A stretch of DNA of 64,000 nt from Sphingobacteriales bacterium 46-32 (GTDB lineage: Bacteria; Bacteroidota; Bacteroidia; Chitinophagales; Chitinophagaceae): the NCBI GenBank assembly GCA_001898485.1, contig MKTY01000020.1, positions 868,001 through 932,000 on the forward strand, given 5' to 3'. Of this stretch, positions 43,872 through 52,293 are shown in pieces (within the stretch, counting starts at the first letter, position 1; the number at the start of each line of letters is the position of its first letter). The translations under genes and the position numbers were made by a program. The notes under the pieces were generated by a model that was not told the DNA's origin, made no database searches, and was given only the letters and a program-made list of their open reading frames with translations.

Positions 43872-46800
43872 TTAAAAAGTGATCTTGAGGTTAACACCCA
43901 TTGTACGGGTTCCGGGCAGCTGACCGCCTTCGAGCCATGACTGCTCCAGCTCAGATGGGTCAATTCCTTTTACCTTGCTGGAAATCAGCCAGAGGTTTTG
44001 CCCAATCAGCGATAGGCGGGCACCTTGTATGCGGGTTTTACCAAACAGTGTTTTGGGCAGGTCATAGCCAATACTCAACTCGCGCAGCTTCATGTAAGAA
44101 GCATCATACATCCAGTTTTCCCATACAGAAAACAGGGCACCTTCATACAGATCCTGCGTTTCCACATATACTTCATTGGCTTTGCCGGTAGTTTGGTTGA
44201 TACCATCCAGTCGCACACCACCACCACTGGCCACTGGATCACGTTTGGGCTTACCGCGATCATTCAAACCAGCAGTTTCTTCAGCGAGGCCTGAATAGTG
44301 ATTAAACATTTTGGTAGTGGAAATAAAGCGGCCTCCTTTTTGAAAATCAACTACAAAAGAGACAAAAAATCTTTTATAGGAAAGCGAGCTGTTGAAACCG
44401 CCGGTGAATTTGGGAAGAATGGAACCCAGCTCCATATTGTCCTCTGTTACATAAAAACCATTGTCATCGATCAGGCGTTTACCGGTAGCTGGATCTTTTT
44501 TGATGCCGTTGCCAATAATCATTCCATAGGGCTGGTTGATTTTGGCATTAAGCGATACGGCCGGCGAGCCCACAAAGCCGAAAGCTATATTGGAACCATC
44601 CAGGCCGGTTTGAATATTGTCGATGCCATAGGCCAGTTCTACCACTTTATTGCGATTCACACCCAGGTTGAAATCGACATCCCATACCAGGTTTTCATTA
44701 CGCACAGGAGTGCCGCCAAGTGTAAGCTCAAAACCATAGTTGCGGATATTACCGGCATTGATCAGTTGTGAAGTATAGCCGGTTGAGCCAGGCACACTTA
44801 CAGACAGTATCTGACCTTTGGCTTCGCGGAAATAATAACCGGCATCGAGGCGCACCCGATTACGGAAGAATTTAAGATCCACACCCGCTTCATAGCTGGT
44901 AGACAAGGTTGGCTCCAGGTTAGCATTGGGGCGCTGGTTGGGGATTGTCTGTGAAGAGTAGGTGACGGTACCAGTGCCTACGGGTTTCACATAGTTGGTG
45001 CCGAGACCATATACGGCCTGCGTATTGTAAGCACCCACATCTGTACCCACACGGGCTACCGATGCACGTAGTTTACCATAAGACAGTACCGATTTGTCAT
45101 TTAAGAGCTCTGTAAAGATGAACGATGTGCTCACACCGCCATAGATATAGGAGTTGTTGCCTTTGGCCAGCGTAGAAGACACATCATTGCGCATATTCAC
45201 ATCCACAAACAGCATGTTGCGGAAACCGGTTGAAATATATCCATAAAGGCTATTAACACGACGTACGCTCTGCGAATTGCTGGCAGACTTTTCGTTAAGC
45301 GAGTTGCTTACATTATATACATTAGGAAGGATGAAGCCGCCATTAGTTGCTGCAGACTCGTTAGCAGCCTGTTGTTTCATGAGCTCGCCAAAAGCTGCGG
45401 CGCGGAATGAAAACTCTCCAAAGTTGCGTTCATAATCCGCACTCAGCAGCGTATTGGTTTCCCTGAATTTATTGGCAAAAGTGGAGTACCGGGGGGTGTT
45501 AAGCGTATAAGAAGCTACCCGGCTGTCGCCATTGTTATTAGTAAAGTTGCCCCGCACAATAGCATTTATTCTCAGACCATTCAGCAATTTATAAGAAGCT
45601 ACTAAACTTCCATAGAATGCCTGGTTATAACCACGCGATGTATTTTCATATACTTCGGTATAGGGGTTGTCCCAGTATTTGGGTGCCACATTGGTGGGCG
45701 AGCTGATGTTCCAGGATGTAAATGTGCCATCGGGGCGTTTATATCTTTTCAGCTTATGCGTTTCCACATCGCGCTGAAACCACTGGTTAAATGATCCGGT
45801 GGTCTGTGTACCGTATCCTTCAGAAGGTACGTTGTACAGGTATTGATAAACGTAGTTGATATTGGTATTTACTGTAAGGCGTGTTCCCAGCTCAAGAGTA
45901 TTGTTGAATGCCAGCCAGTTTTTTTGCTGTCTTGAATTGGGCACAACGCCTGAGCGGCTCAGGTTGGTAAAAGATACGCGGGTTTGGCTTCCGTCGCCTG
46001 CTTTTGAAAACGCCACTGTTGTGTTGTTAGCAATGCCGGTTCTGAAAAAGTCTTTTACGTTATCGGGTTGCGGATTAATCGGCTTCAGCTTTCCAAACTC
46101 AGGATCACTGGGATCCCATGCATACCAGGGTGCATGCATAGAGCCGTCCATACGCGGACCCCAGCTTTCATCCACATCGAAACGGTGATATTTGGCACCG
46201 TCCAATACCTGCAGATAGGCAGGCATGGTAGCGGGGTTAAATACAAATGTGTTCCATGTTTGTGAAGAACCGCCTGCATATTCATTCTGATAATTGGGCA
46301 GAATATACACACGTTCAAAAGTAGTGGTATGGTTAAACTCAACACCTATACCCTGACGGCTACCCTTTTTGGTGGTTACCACAATGGCACCTTCTGAACC
46401 CCGCTGACCATACAGAGCGGTAGCAGCAGGCCCTTTGAGTACGTTGATATTTTCAACATCATCGGGGTTGACGTTGGAAGCGCTCGAAATCACTCCGTCA
46501 ATTACATAAATAGGATTGCCGCCGCCAAGTGTATTCACACCGCGCAGCCGGATAGTGGATGTACCAAACTTGGCACCTGATCCACTACGTACCTGCACTC
46601 CGGCTACCTTACCAGCCAGCGCCGTATTCAGATCCGCCAGTTTGGTGGTGGATAGTTTTTCGGCACTGATCTGCTGGCTGGCATAACCAACCGAACGCTG
46701 CGTACGGTTTACGCCAAGTGCGGTAGTTACAATCACTTCTTTCAACTCATTAACGGCCACCTCCAGTACGATGGGGCCTTTGAGCAATTCGGCCAGTGTT

Positions 46801-47042
46801 ACCTCTTTTGTTTTAAATCCCTGGCTACTCAATACAATCACTGCATTGTCCGGTACATTTTTTAATAAAAATTCTCCATTTTCATCGGCTGTCATACCTG
46901 CCGATTTCCCTTTAATTGTTACTGAAACAAAGGGGATTCGTTTTCCTTGCTCATCTACCACCTGTCCTTCTGCCTGCTTTTGAGCAAACACAGAAGAACC
47001 CAACAGCAGACATCCGAGCATACATGTCAGTAGTTTTCTCAT
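43872..47042 (-). CDS. SusC/RagA TonB-dependent transporter
   Basis: The 1056-residue protein has a signal peptide (CMLGCLLLGSSVFAQ), a carboxypeptidase-D-like domain (GQVVDEQGKRIPFVSVTIKG), the KEVIVTTALG TonB-box region, a plug with LRGVNTLGGGNPIYVIDG, and a barrel ending in an aromatic residue (LKITF). It should import a nutrient with the SusD encoded downstream. No STN domain is present, so it does not signal to an ECF factor by the classical route. A LytS/LytTR pair lies directly upstream and is a plausible regulator. Confidence 0.92.
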   Translation of the reverse strand: MRKLLTCMLGCLLLGSSVFAQKQAEGQVVDEQGKRIPFVSVTIKGKSAGMTADENGEFLLKNVPDNAVIVLSSQGFKTKEVTLAELLKGPIVLEVAVNELKEVIVTTALGVNRTQRSVGYASQQISAEKLSTTKLADLNTALAGKVAGVQVRSGSGAKFGTSTIRLRGVNTLGGGNPIYVIDGVISSASNVNPDDVENINVLKGPAATALYGQRGSEGAIVVTTKKGSRQGIGVEFNHTTTFERVYILPNYQNEYAGGSSQTWNTFVFNPATMPAYLQVLDGAKYHRFDVDESWGPRMDGSMHAPWYAWDPSDPEFGKLKPINPQPDNVKDFFRTGIANNTTVAFSKAGDGSQTRVSFTNLSRSGVVPNSRQQKNWLAFNNTLELGTRLTVNTNINYVYQYLYNVPSEGYGTQTTGSFNQWFQRDVETHKLKRYKRPDGTFTSWNISSPTNVAPKYWDNPYTEVYENTSRGYNQAFYGSLVASYKLLNGLRINAIVRGNFTNNNGDSRVASYTLNTPRYSTFANKFRETNTLLSADYERNFGEFSFRAAAFGELMKQQAANESAATNGGFILPNVYNVSNSLNEKSASNSQSVRRVNSLYGYISTGFRNMLFVDVNMRNDVSSTLAKGNNSYIYGGVSTSFIFTELLNDKSVLSYGKLRASVARVGTDVGAYNTQAVYGLGTNYVKPVGTGTVTYSSQTIPNQRPNANLEPTLSTSYEAGVDLKFFRNRVRLDAGYYFREAKGQILSVSVPGSTGYTSQLINAGNIRNYGFELTLGGTPVRNENLVWDVDFNLGVNRNKVVELAYGIDNIQTGLDGSNIAFGFVGSPAVSLNAKINQPYGMIIGNGIKKDPATGKRLIDDNGFYVTEDNMELGSILPKFTGGFNSSLSYKRFFVSFVVDFQKGGRFISTTKMFNHYSGLAEETAGLNDRGKPKRDPVASGGGVRLDGINQTTGKANEVYVETQDLYEGALFSVWENWMYDASYMKLRELSIGYDLPKTLFGKTRIQGARLSLIGQNLWLISSKVKGIDPSELEQSWLEGGQLPGTRTMGVNLKITF

Positions 47043-47535
47043 GTCGTTTTTTAGTTTATGGTAATTAGTAAACCTTACAGATTTACATGCAGAGCCATGA
47101 AATTATCCATTCGCTGCGCGCACAATCAGCGCTTTCAACATAGAACCATAATGTGTAAACGAACAGGGTGTAAGTGGAAATTGAATGCGTTGGGAAGGAG
47201 GTTTGGGTGTTTCAACAGCTATAGTATGCCTGTTGTAACCCAATCTTTCTAAACTCTCCTGGTGTAGTTGGGTGAAAAAAATGATAGCAGCTCCTACTGA
47301 ATGTAATCGCTATCGCTTTCACATTGAAAAGAAAAATAGCCGGCCTGCCGTCAAAGGATACTGACGGATCGATTAGTTCGGGAAGATATTTTCAATTATT
47401 GGCTTACGACCGGTTTTTAATTCAGTCTTTTCTCTGCAGCCGGCATGAGGTGATATGGCTGGCAATACAAACCGGCGGATGCAGCGATTATATATGATTG
47501 TAGTGCAATTGCTACAAAAAACCGGGAGAAAGTTT
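47043..47535. other. Gene-free stretch upstream of susC
   Basis: This 493-bp spacer lies between susC and the response regulator gene, both minus strand. It holds a small hairpin CCGTCA/TGACGG at 47348-47367 and must contain the susC promoter. No supported gene was found. Confidence 0.5.
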
Positions 47536-48249
47536 TTATTCTTTATTGTTAAGCACACCCAGCACCAGCTCTTTGTAGCTTCGGCCGATGGGTATAACCT
47601 GGCCGCCCAGTTCTACTTCAGCCGCATTGAACGCTTTTATTTTATTACGCGCTACAATAAAAGAACGGTGAATACGCATAAAAGAAGCCTTATCGAGTTC
47701 TGCTTCTATATCAGTCAGCTGATACTTGGTCAGATAGGATTCTTTTTCTGTCACAATATTGATGTACTCCTTCCGGCTTTCTATGTAAAGGATTTCGTCG
47801 TAAAAAACCTTGATCTTTTTCTTATTGATATTGATCAGCAAGTGAGGTCGCTCGCTGGTATGGGGTACTGCCGCAGAAGACACTTCCGATTCGTGCTGAT
47901 TTTTCAGTTTATTGACGGCCATCAGAAACCGGTTAAAATTGATGGGCTTGAGCAGGTAATCCGTCACATTCAGTTCGTATCCATCCAGTGCATACTCGCG
48001 GTAGGCAGAAGTAATAATTATCTGTGGAGGCGACTTAAGAGTTTTAATAAAATCAAGGCCTTTTAGTTTCGGTAAATGTATATCCAGGAAAATAACATCT
48101 ACCTTTTGCTTTTTCAATGCTTCGAGGGCAAACAGGGCGTCTTCATAGATACTGACCAGGTCCAGGAAAGGGACCTGTTTTATATAGTCTTCTAGCACTT
48201 CGGCCGCCAGTGGCTCATCTTCCACAATAATGCAACTAAGCTTTTCCAT
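47536..48249 (-). CDS. LytTR-type response regulator
   Basis: The 237-residue protein has an N-terminal receiver domain (IIVEDEPLAAEVLEDYI; phosphoacceptor Asp in VDVIFLDIHLPKLKG; Lys in LLKPI) and a C-terminal LytTR DNA-binding domain from about 135 (FYDEILYIESRKEYINIV, FMRIHRSFIVAR). LytTR regulators bind direct repeats in promoters. It overlaps its histidine kinase gene by 14 bp, a coupled pair. The target is not shown, but the SusC/SusD locus downstream is a candidate. Confidence 0.92.
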   Translation of the reverse strand: MEKLSCIIVEDEPLAAEVLEDYIKQVPFLDLVSIYEDALFALEALKKQKVDVIFLDIHLPKLKGLDFIKTLKSPPQIIITSAYREYALDGYELNVTDYLLKPINFNRFLMAVNKLKNQHESEVSSAAVPHTSERPHLLININKKKIKVFYDEILYIESRKEYINIVTEKESYLTKYQLTDIEAELDKASFMRIHRSFIVARNKIKAFNAAEVELGGQVIPIGRSYKELVLGVLNNKE

Positions 48250-49297
48250 AACTATCGAGGTTGATATATAAACTTACTTTATAGGTTTTTTCCGTTTCAC
48301 TGATCTCTATATAGTGTGTTTTGTAAGTGAGCTGCAATTGCCGCTGTATGTTTACGAGGCCTATATTGCCGGTAGTAGCCGCAGGCTTATCACGCTCCAT
48401 TGAGTTTTCGATCATGAAATTAAAATGCTGTTGTTTTTGCTCCAGGTGCATGCGGATAAATGAATCAAACCGCGTTTCGCTGATGCCGTGTTTGAATGCA
48501 TTTTCTACCAATGGCAATAGTAATAATGGAGCAATCAGTTGATCGGGGTTATCTATCTGCCGGGTAAACTCTATAGAAAGACGGCCTGTATATCGTATGC
48601 GTTCCAGCGCAATATAATCGTCGAGGAAGTTGACTTCACGGGCAATCGGGATCGAATCACGGCCTGCTTCATACAAAATGAAACTCAGTAATTCAGACAA
48701 CTTCATCACTGCCTCTGGGGCCTCGTCCGATTTTTTTCTGGCCAGGGCATAAATATTGTTGAGTGTATTGAAAAGAAAATGCGGGTGCAGCTGGTTGCGC
48801 AGCATTTTCAGCTCTGTGCTCAGCTTTTCCCGCATCAATGCATTTTCGCGGTCGCGCGAAGCCACCTGACGCCGGAAAGATTTGATAGAAAGCGCAATGC
48901 CTGAAGAAAAGCCCAGGAACAGTACTACCCGCAAAATCACATTGGGATCCCATATTCGCGTTTCTGCAAAACGGCCTCCATAAGCTACATGGCCCAGTAC
49001 ATAATGAGTGGTCAGCCGTACCGCCATCACACCTAATGCAAACATGACCAGGATCTCGGTAATACTTTTCCAGTGAGGAACCGCAGGGTTCATAAATCGC
49101 TCCGACCCCCGGTAAAGCATATAATAAGCAAACAGTATTTCGGGGGTGGATGTGAAAATGGGCGCCATAAAAATATGCGGCAGCAGCTCACCTACGGGCT
49201 CATTGGGCAAAGCCACTCGTACCCACATGTATTCAATGAGGATGCAGAGAGCCAGGTAGCTTAACCAGAATCCGACATGCAGCATCCATCTTTTCAT
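48236..49297 (-). CDS. LytS/YehU-type sensor histidine kinase
   Basis: The 353-residue protein has about four membrane segments in the first 150 residues, a coiled stretch, and the His_kinase domain: LRNQLHPHFLFNTLNNIYAL carries the phosphorylated His, and PLLLLPLVENAFKHGI is the N-box. The C-terminal ATPase part with GNIGLVNIQRQL (G-box) completes it. It should phosphorylate the LytTR regulator encoded just downstream. No extracellular sensor domain is evident, so the signal may be membrane-borne. It lies upstream of a SusC/SusD locus. Confidence 0.9.
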   Translation of the reverse strand: MKRWMLHVGFWLSYLALCILIEYMWVRVALPNEPVGELLPHIFMAPIFTSTPEILFAYYMLYRGSERFMNPAVPHWKSITEILVMFALGVMAVRLTTHYVLGHVAYGGRFAETRIWDPNVILRVVLFLGFSSGIALSIKSFRRQVASRDRENALMREKLSTELKMLRNQLHPHFLFNTLNNIYALARKKSDEAPEAVMKLSELLSFILYEAGRDSIPIAREVNFLDDYIALERIRYTGRLSIEFTRQIDNPDQLIAPLLLLPLVENAFKHGISETRFDSFIRMHLEQKQQHFNFMIENSMERDKPAATTGNIGLVNIQRQLQLTYKTHYIEISETEKTYKVSLYINLDSYGKA

Positions 49298-49562
49298 ACT
49301 TCGAAAATCGGATAAATTATGCGAGGATACAAAATCGCTGCCAGCGATGCATTTAACGATACCAATTACCCAAAAGTGTCAACCAACGACAAACAACGGG
49401 TTACCCGCTTACAATTACAACTGTCACAAGCAGGCTTTTATAGCACTCATACAAGGGCTGACATTTCACAATCATAATAGATTTGTAAGCAGGCCCATCG
49501 AGACCTGTTTGATTTCCTAATTTCTTAAACCGCATATTTATCCGTTGGCACACCAAACCACC

Positions 49563-50489
49563 ATGTTTTCGCCCGCGCTCACCAGCTGGCTCAACAAAGG
49601 CCGATACTTGCGTTACGGTCCGCACCAGATTTTTTATATTGATGAGGGAGAAGGAGAGCCTTTGCTTATTCTTCATGGCTATCCGTACAGCAGCCTCGAA
49701 TGGCAATCGCTGCTGCCTTCACTTACCAGCTATTATCGGGTAATAGCGTTCGACTACCTGGGTATGGGGTTCTCAGATAAACCCCGCCGGCATCGGTTTA
49801 CTTATGAGGAATATACCGCTATTGTGCAGGAATTGCTTCAAACCCTGCAAATAAGCAGCGTGCATGTGCTGGCGCATGACCTGGGTGTAAGTGTAGCACA
49901 GGAGCTGATTGCACAGCAGCAGTCTAATCCACATGCCTATTCTTCTATAAACTCAGTCGCGTTTGTAAACGGTGGATTATTTATGCATCAATATAAGCCG
50001 CGGTTTATTCAGCGCTTATTATCGCAATCACCTTCATGGTTGGGCTATATAGTAAATAAGGCAATCGGCCGCCGCCTTATCGAAAAAACGATCTGTAAGC
50101 TGTTTGGTCATCAGACTCAGCCAGGTAAAAGCTTCCTCAATGACCAATGGTATGCGCTGACCTTTAAAAAAGGAAAATCTATTTCGTATCGCATCGGTCG
50201 CCTGGTTTTTGATAAATATAATTATCAGCAACGATGGATTGGCGCTATGCAGGACACAGATATACCGCTTTGTTTTATCAACGGACCTGCCGATCCCAAT
50301 TCGGGCAGAGCCATGGCTGAGCTGTATGCGCGGCTCATTCCGCATCCCAAAGTTTACCTGCTGCCTGATCACATCGGGCACTGGCCGCATATCGAAGATC
50401 CCGCAGCATTTTTGAATGCCTATCTTCATTTCAGAAACTATGTGAGCGGGTACAGTACAACATCCTTTATCAAATCAATCGGCCGATGA
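49563..50489 (+). CDS. Alpha/beta hydrolase
   Basis: The frame is open from 49545 (TTG) but the ATG at 49563 is the usual start, giving 308 residues. The alpha/beta hydrolase core shows LLILHGYPYSSLEW (oxyanion hole), the nucleophile elbow VLAHDLGVSVAQE with Asp as the likely nucleophile, and IGHWPHIEDP with the catalytic His. An Asp nucleophile suits epoxide hydrolase or haloalkane dehalogenase-like enzymes. The substrate is unknown. A DoxX gene follows 33 bp later, possibly in one operon. Confidence 0.85.
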   Translation: MFSPALTSWLNKGRYLRYGPHQIFYIDEGEGEPLLILHGYPYSSLEWQSLLPSLTSYYRVIAFDYLGMGFSDKPRRHRFTYEEYTAIVQELLQTLQISSVHVLAHDLGVSVAQELIAQQQSNPHAYSSINSVAFVNGGLFMHQYKPRFIQRLLSQSPSWLGYIVNKAIGRRLIEKTICKLFGHQTQPGKSFLNDQWYALTFKKGKSISYRIGRLVFDKYNYQQRWIGAMQDTDIPLCFINGPADPNSGRAMAELYARLIPHPKVYLLPDHIGHWPHIEDPAAFLNAYLHFRNYVSGYSTTSFIKSIGR

Positions 50490-50522
50490 TCAGGATATAA
50501 CATTAACTGAATAAATATTATT

Positions 50523-50906
50523 ATGCAACGATCTTTCCCTTTTATTTCATTACCGGTAACATTAACCGCGCTGCGTATTTCGCTGGCTATCGTTTTTCTG
50601 GCTCATGCCATTGTTCGTATTGCCAACCATACCATTCCTCAATTCGTATTATTTATGGAGTCAAAGCATATACCGCTGCCTTTGGTGACGGTATGGGCGA
50701 TTACCATTTTCGAAATCGCCGCCAGCATTTGCCTCATTCTGAAACGGTATGTAAAAATAGCCTGCATGGGTCTTATTCTCATTCTGGCCGTGGGTATCAT
50801 TCTCATCCATGCCAGCCTGGGCTGGTTTGTAGGTGAGCATGGAACAGGAGGTTGTGAGTATAGTTTTATTCTTATAGTGGCTTTGCTGGTGGTCGCAGCT
50901 GAATAA
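50523..50906 (+). CDS. DoxX family membrane protein
   Basis: The 127-residue protein has four membrane segments and the DoxX-type pattern LRISLAIVFLAHAIVRI at the start, then IFEIAASICLIL. DoxX-like proteins are small inner-membrane subunits linked to quinone or thiol redox and stress. It follows the hydrolase closely. Its stop codon lies in the first arm of an inverted repeat. Confidence 0.75.
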   Translation: MQRSFPFISLPVTLTALRISLAIVFLAHAIVRIANHTIPQFVLFMESKHIPLPLVTVWAITIFEIAASICLILKRYVKIACMGLILILAVGIILIHASLGWFVGEHGTGGCEYSFILIVALLVVAAE

Positions 50907-51019
50907 GGTGAAGGGTAAAAAGCTAAAGATAAAAGGCCGTAGAGTATCTTATAAAGCCCGTTTCTGTACATTTTGGAACTCGCCCCTTTATCCTTTTACC
51001 TTCTACCTTTACCCTTATT
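50902..51019. repeat. Imperfect inverted repeat after doxX-like gene
   Basis: AATAAGG.GAAGGGTAAAAA from 50902, with the TAA stop inside, partly pairs with CCTTTATCC...CCTTCTACC...CCTTATT ending at 51019. The second arm runs into the promoter box at 51025. It is the least exact member of the repeat family. Confidence 0.55.
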
Positions 51020-51024
51020 AGTCC

Positions 51025-51032
51025 TATCTTTG
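51025..51032 (+). promoter_or_regulatory. TAnnTTTG promoter box of leader RNA
   Basis: TATCTTTG is an exact match to the Bacteroidota -7 element, four bases before the ATG of a short Phe-rich frame. It would start a transcript of about 160 bases ending at the hairpin. Confidence 0.65.
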
Positions 51033-51036
51033 CCTC

Positions 51037-51168
51037 ATGCCACAGGCTCAGCACATATTATTTCTTCCTGCTGCTTCCGTCCCGCGGATGGCCAATGGCT
51101 TTGTGTTCAATCGCTTGCGTACTTTCTTTTTTGCCAATAAAGTCTTTATTACGAAGACCCCGGCCTGA
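51037..51168 (+). CDS. Phe-rich leader peptide (orphan attenuator candidate)
   Basis: A 43-codon frame, with a likely internal start at 51088 (26 codons), encodes a peptide rich in Phe: FVFNRLRTFFFANKVF holds six. Its stop codon at 51166-51168 falls in the first arm of the hairpin at 51155-51195. Phe clusters just before a terminator hairpin are typical of attenuation leaders such as those of phe operons. Yet the next gene (51339) is a Rnk/GreA-like factor, not a phenylalanine gene. Either the leader is an orphan left after gene movement, or it acts in trans as a small RNA. Promoter, frame and hairpin fit together; regulation is inferred. Confidence 0.5.
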   Translation: MPQAQHILFLPAASVPRMANGFVFNRLRTFFFANKVFITKTPA

Positions 51169-51195
51169 TTCCAGTTGTTGTTTCACCCGGGGTTT
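51155..51195 (+). terminator. Attenuator-like hairpin
   Basis: ACCCCGG (51157-51163) pairs with CCGGGGT (51187-51193), extended by two pairs, around a 23-base loop; TTTATTCC follows. A second hairpin TGCAGT/ACTGCA lies at 51202-51222. Confidence 0.6.
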
Positions 51196-51261
51196 ATTCC
51201 TTGCAGTGACTAGTGGACTGCACTATCCATCAATTTTCTGATACGGATTAATGGGTTTTTG

Positions 51262-51279
51262 TTGCATTATATAATGCAA
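51262..51279. promoter_or_regulatory. 18-bp perfect palindrome upstream of Rnk-like gene
   Basis: TTGCATTATATAATGCAA is a perfect palindrome 60 bp before the start of the Rnk/GreA-like gene. It is a candidate operator for a dimeric regulator. The remainder of the gap 51223-51338 shows no gene. Confidence 0.45.
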
Positions 51280-51338
51280 TTAAATACCCCTTATTCTGTA
51301 TTACCACTTGCCATTTTTAATCCATAATTTTTTCAATC

Positions 51339-51740
51339 ATGATCACAGAAACACAACTTATTCTATGCAAATCCGATTTTGAACTGTTGAAACGCCATGT
51401 ACAAAATATACGCCATGCCGCTACAGTTGAGGGACGTACCGCCGCACGTCTGGCAGCTGAACTTGAACAAAGCAATATTGTTGAAGATGCGCAAGAGATG
51501 CCAGCCGATGTAATACGTTTGTACTCCCGCGTTACCATTGATTTTACTGAAAAGGGGCAGACGCTGCATATTCAGCTGGTTCCTCCCAGTCAGGCCAATC
51601 TTAGTCAAAACCGCATCTCAATTTTGACCCCATTGGGCATGGCTCTTATCGGATACCGGCAGGGACAAACTATCAGCTGGGAAATGCCCGCAGGAAAAAA
51701 GACGGTTTATATTAAGGAGGTGGGGAATGAAGGCGTATAA
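51339..51740 (+). CDS. Rnk/GreA-like transcription factor
   Basis: The 133-residue protein has the Rnk/GreA layout: a helical N-terminal part (DFELLKRHVQNIRHAATV, AARLAAELEQSNIV) and a C-terminal FKBP-like domain (SRVTIDFTEKGQTLHIQLV, ILTPLGMALIGYRQGQTI). Rnk-type proteins bind RNA polymerase near its secondary channel. The N-terminal helical arm is short, as in Rnk, so it is probably not a cleavage factor. The stop codon lies in a 26-bp perfect inverted repeat shared with the convergent small gene. Confidence 0.75.
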   Translation: MITETQLILCKSDFELLKRHVQNIRHAATVEGRTAARLAAELEQSNIVEDAQEMPADVIRLYSRVTIDFTEKGQTLHIQLVPPSQANLSQNRISILTPLGMALIGYRQGQTISWEMPAGKKTVYIKEVGNEGV

Positions 51741-51832
51741 AGAGTATAAAGGGTTTAAAGAGTTTAAAAGGTTTAAAAGGCTGCCTTCTTTTTCTTATAA
51801 TCTCTTACTCTTTAAACCCTTTATACTCTTTA
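51738..51832. repeat. 26-bp perfect inverted repeat between convergent genes
   Basis: Arms 51738-51763 and 51807-51832 are exact reverse complements over 26 bp, made of units such as TAAAGAGTATAAAGGG. The first arm begins exactly at the TAA stop of the Rnk-like gene; the second ends four bases before the end of the convergent small gene. The 43-base loop is also A/G then T/C rich. Confidence 0.85.
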
Positions 51833-51836
51833 AACT

Positions 51837-52049
51837 TTATTCTTCCAATTCCTCTATCTCCACCCCCACTTTTGCAGCGGCAGCAGTCAGTAAAGCAATA
51901 TCCACTTCGGCTGCCTCTACCCGCAGCACATTATCACAATCGTGAAGATCCACATTGATGCGGGCCCGCGGGTACAGTTGCTGTAAGCGTTGAATCAGTA
52001 CAGTGGCCTCACAACTACTGGCAGCTGTTGATTTAAACACATATACCAT
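51837..52049 (-). CDS. Small ferredoxin-fold (HMA-like) protein
   Basis: The 70-residue protein has the beta-alpha-beta pattern of the heavy-metal-associated fold: MVYVFKSTAAS, helix VLIQRLQQLYP, the RINVDLHDCDNVLRVEA strands and a final helix. It lacks the metal-binding CxxC, so it probably does not carry metal. Similar small genes occur in Bacteroidota without known function. It converges on the Rnk-like gene, with the perfect inverted repeat between the two stop codons. Confidence 0.55.
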   Translation of the reverse strand: MVYVFKSTAASSCEATVLIQRLQQLYPRARINVDLHDCDNVLRVEAAEVDIALLTAAAAKVGVEIEELEE

Positions 52050-52094
52050 TGTTCATTAGTGTGCTTTCAAAAGGTGTTTGTAATCTTACAATAT

Positions 52095-52161
52095 GGTAAA
52101 AGGTATAGGGTAAAGGGAAAAAGGGTATATGTCCCGCACCTTTTACCTTAAACCTTTTACC
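52095..52161. repeat. Inverted repeat upstream of glycosyltransferase
   Basis: GGTAAAAGGTATAGGGTAAA from 52095 pairs imperfectly with 52139-52161 (about 19 of 23). It lies in the 244-bp divergent spacer between the small HMA-like gene and the glycosyltransferase. Confidence 0.6.
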
Positions 52162-52293
52162 TTCTTCACAAATATTGATCCTTTATATTATTACAAAGGG
52201 GTGCAATTACGACTCTTTCAAAGGGCTTTCGCGACAAAAGCATAGCTCTTTCTTAAATTGTTAATTATCTTGCCGCGTACTTTCTGGTAAAAC

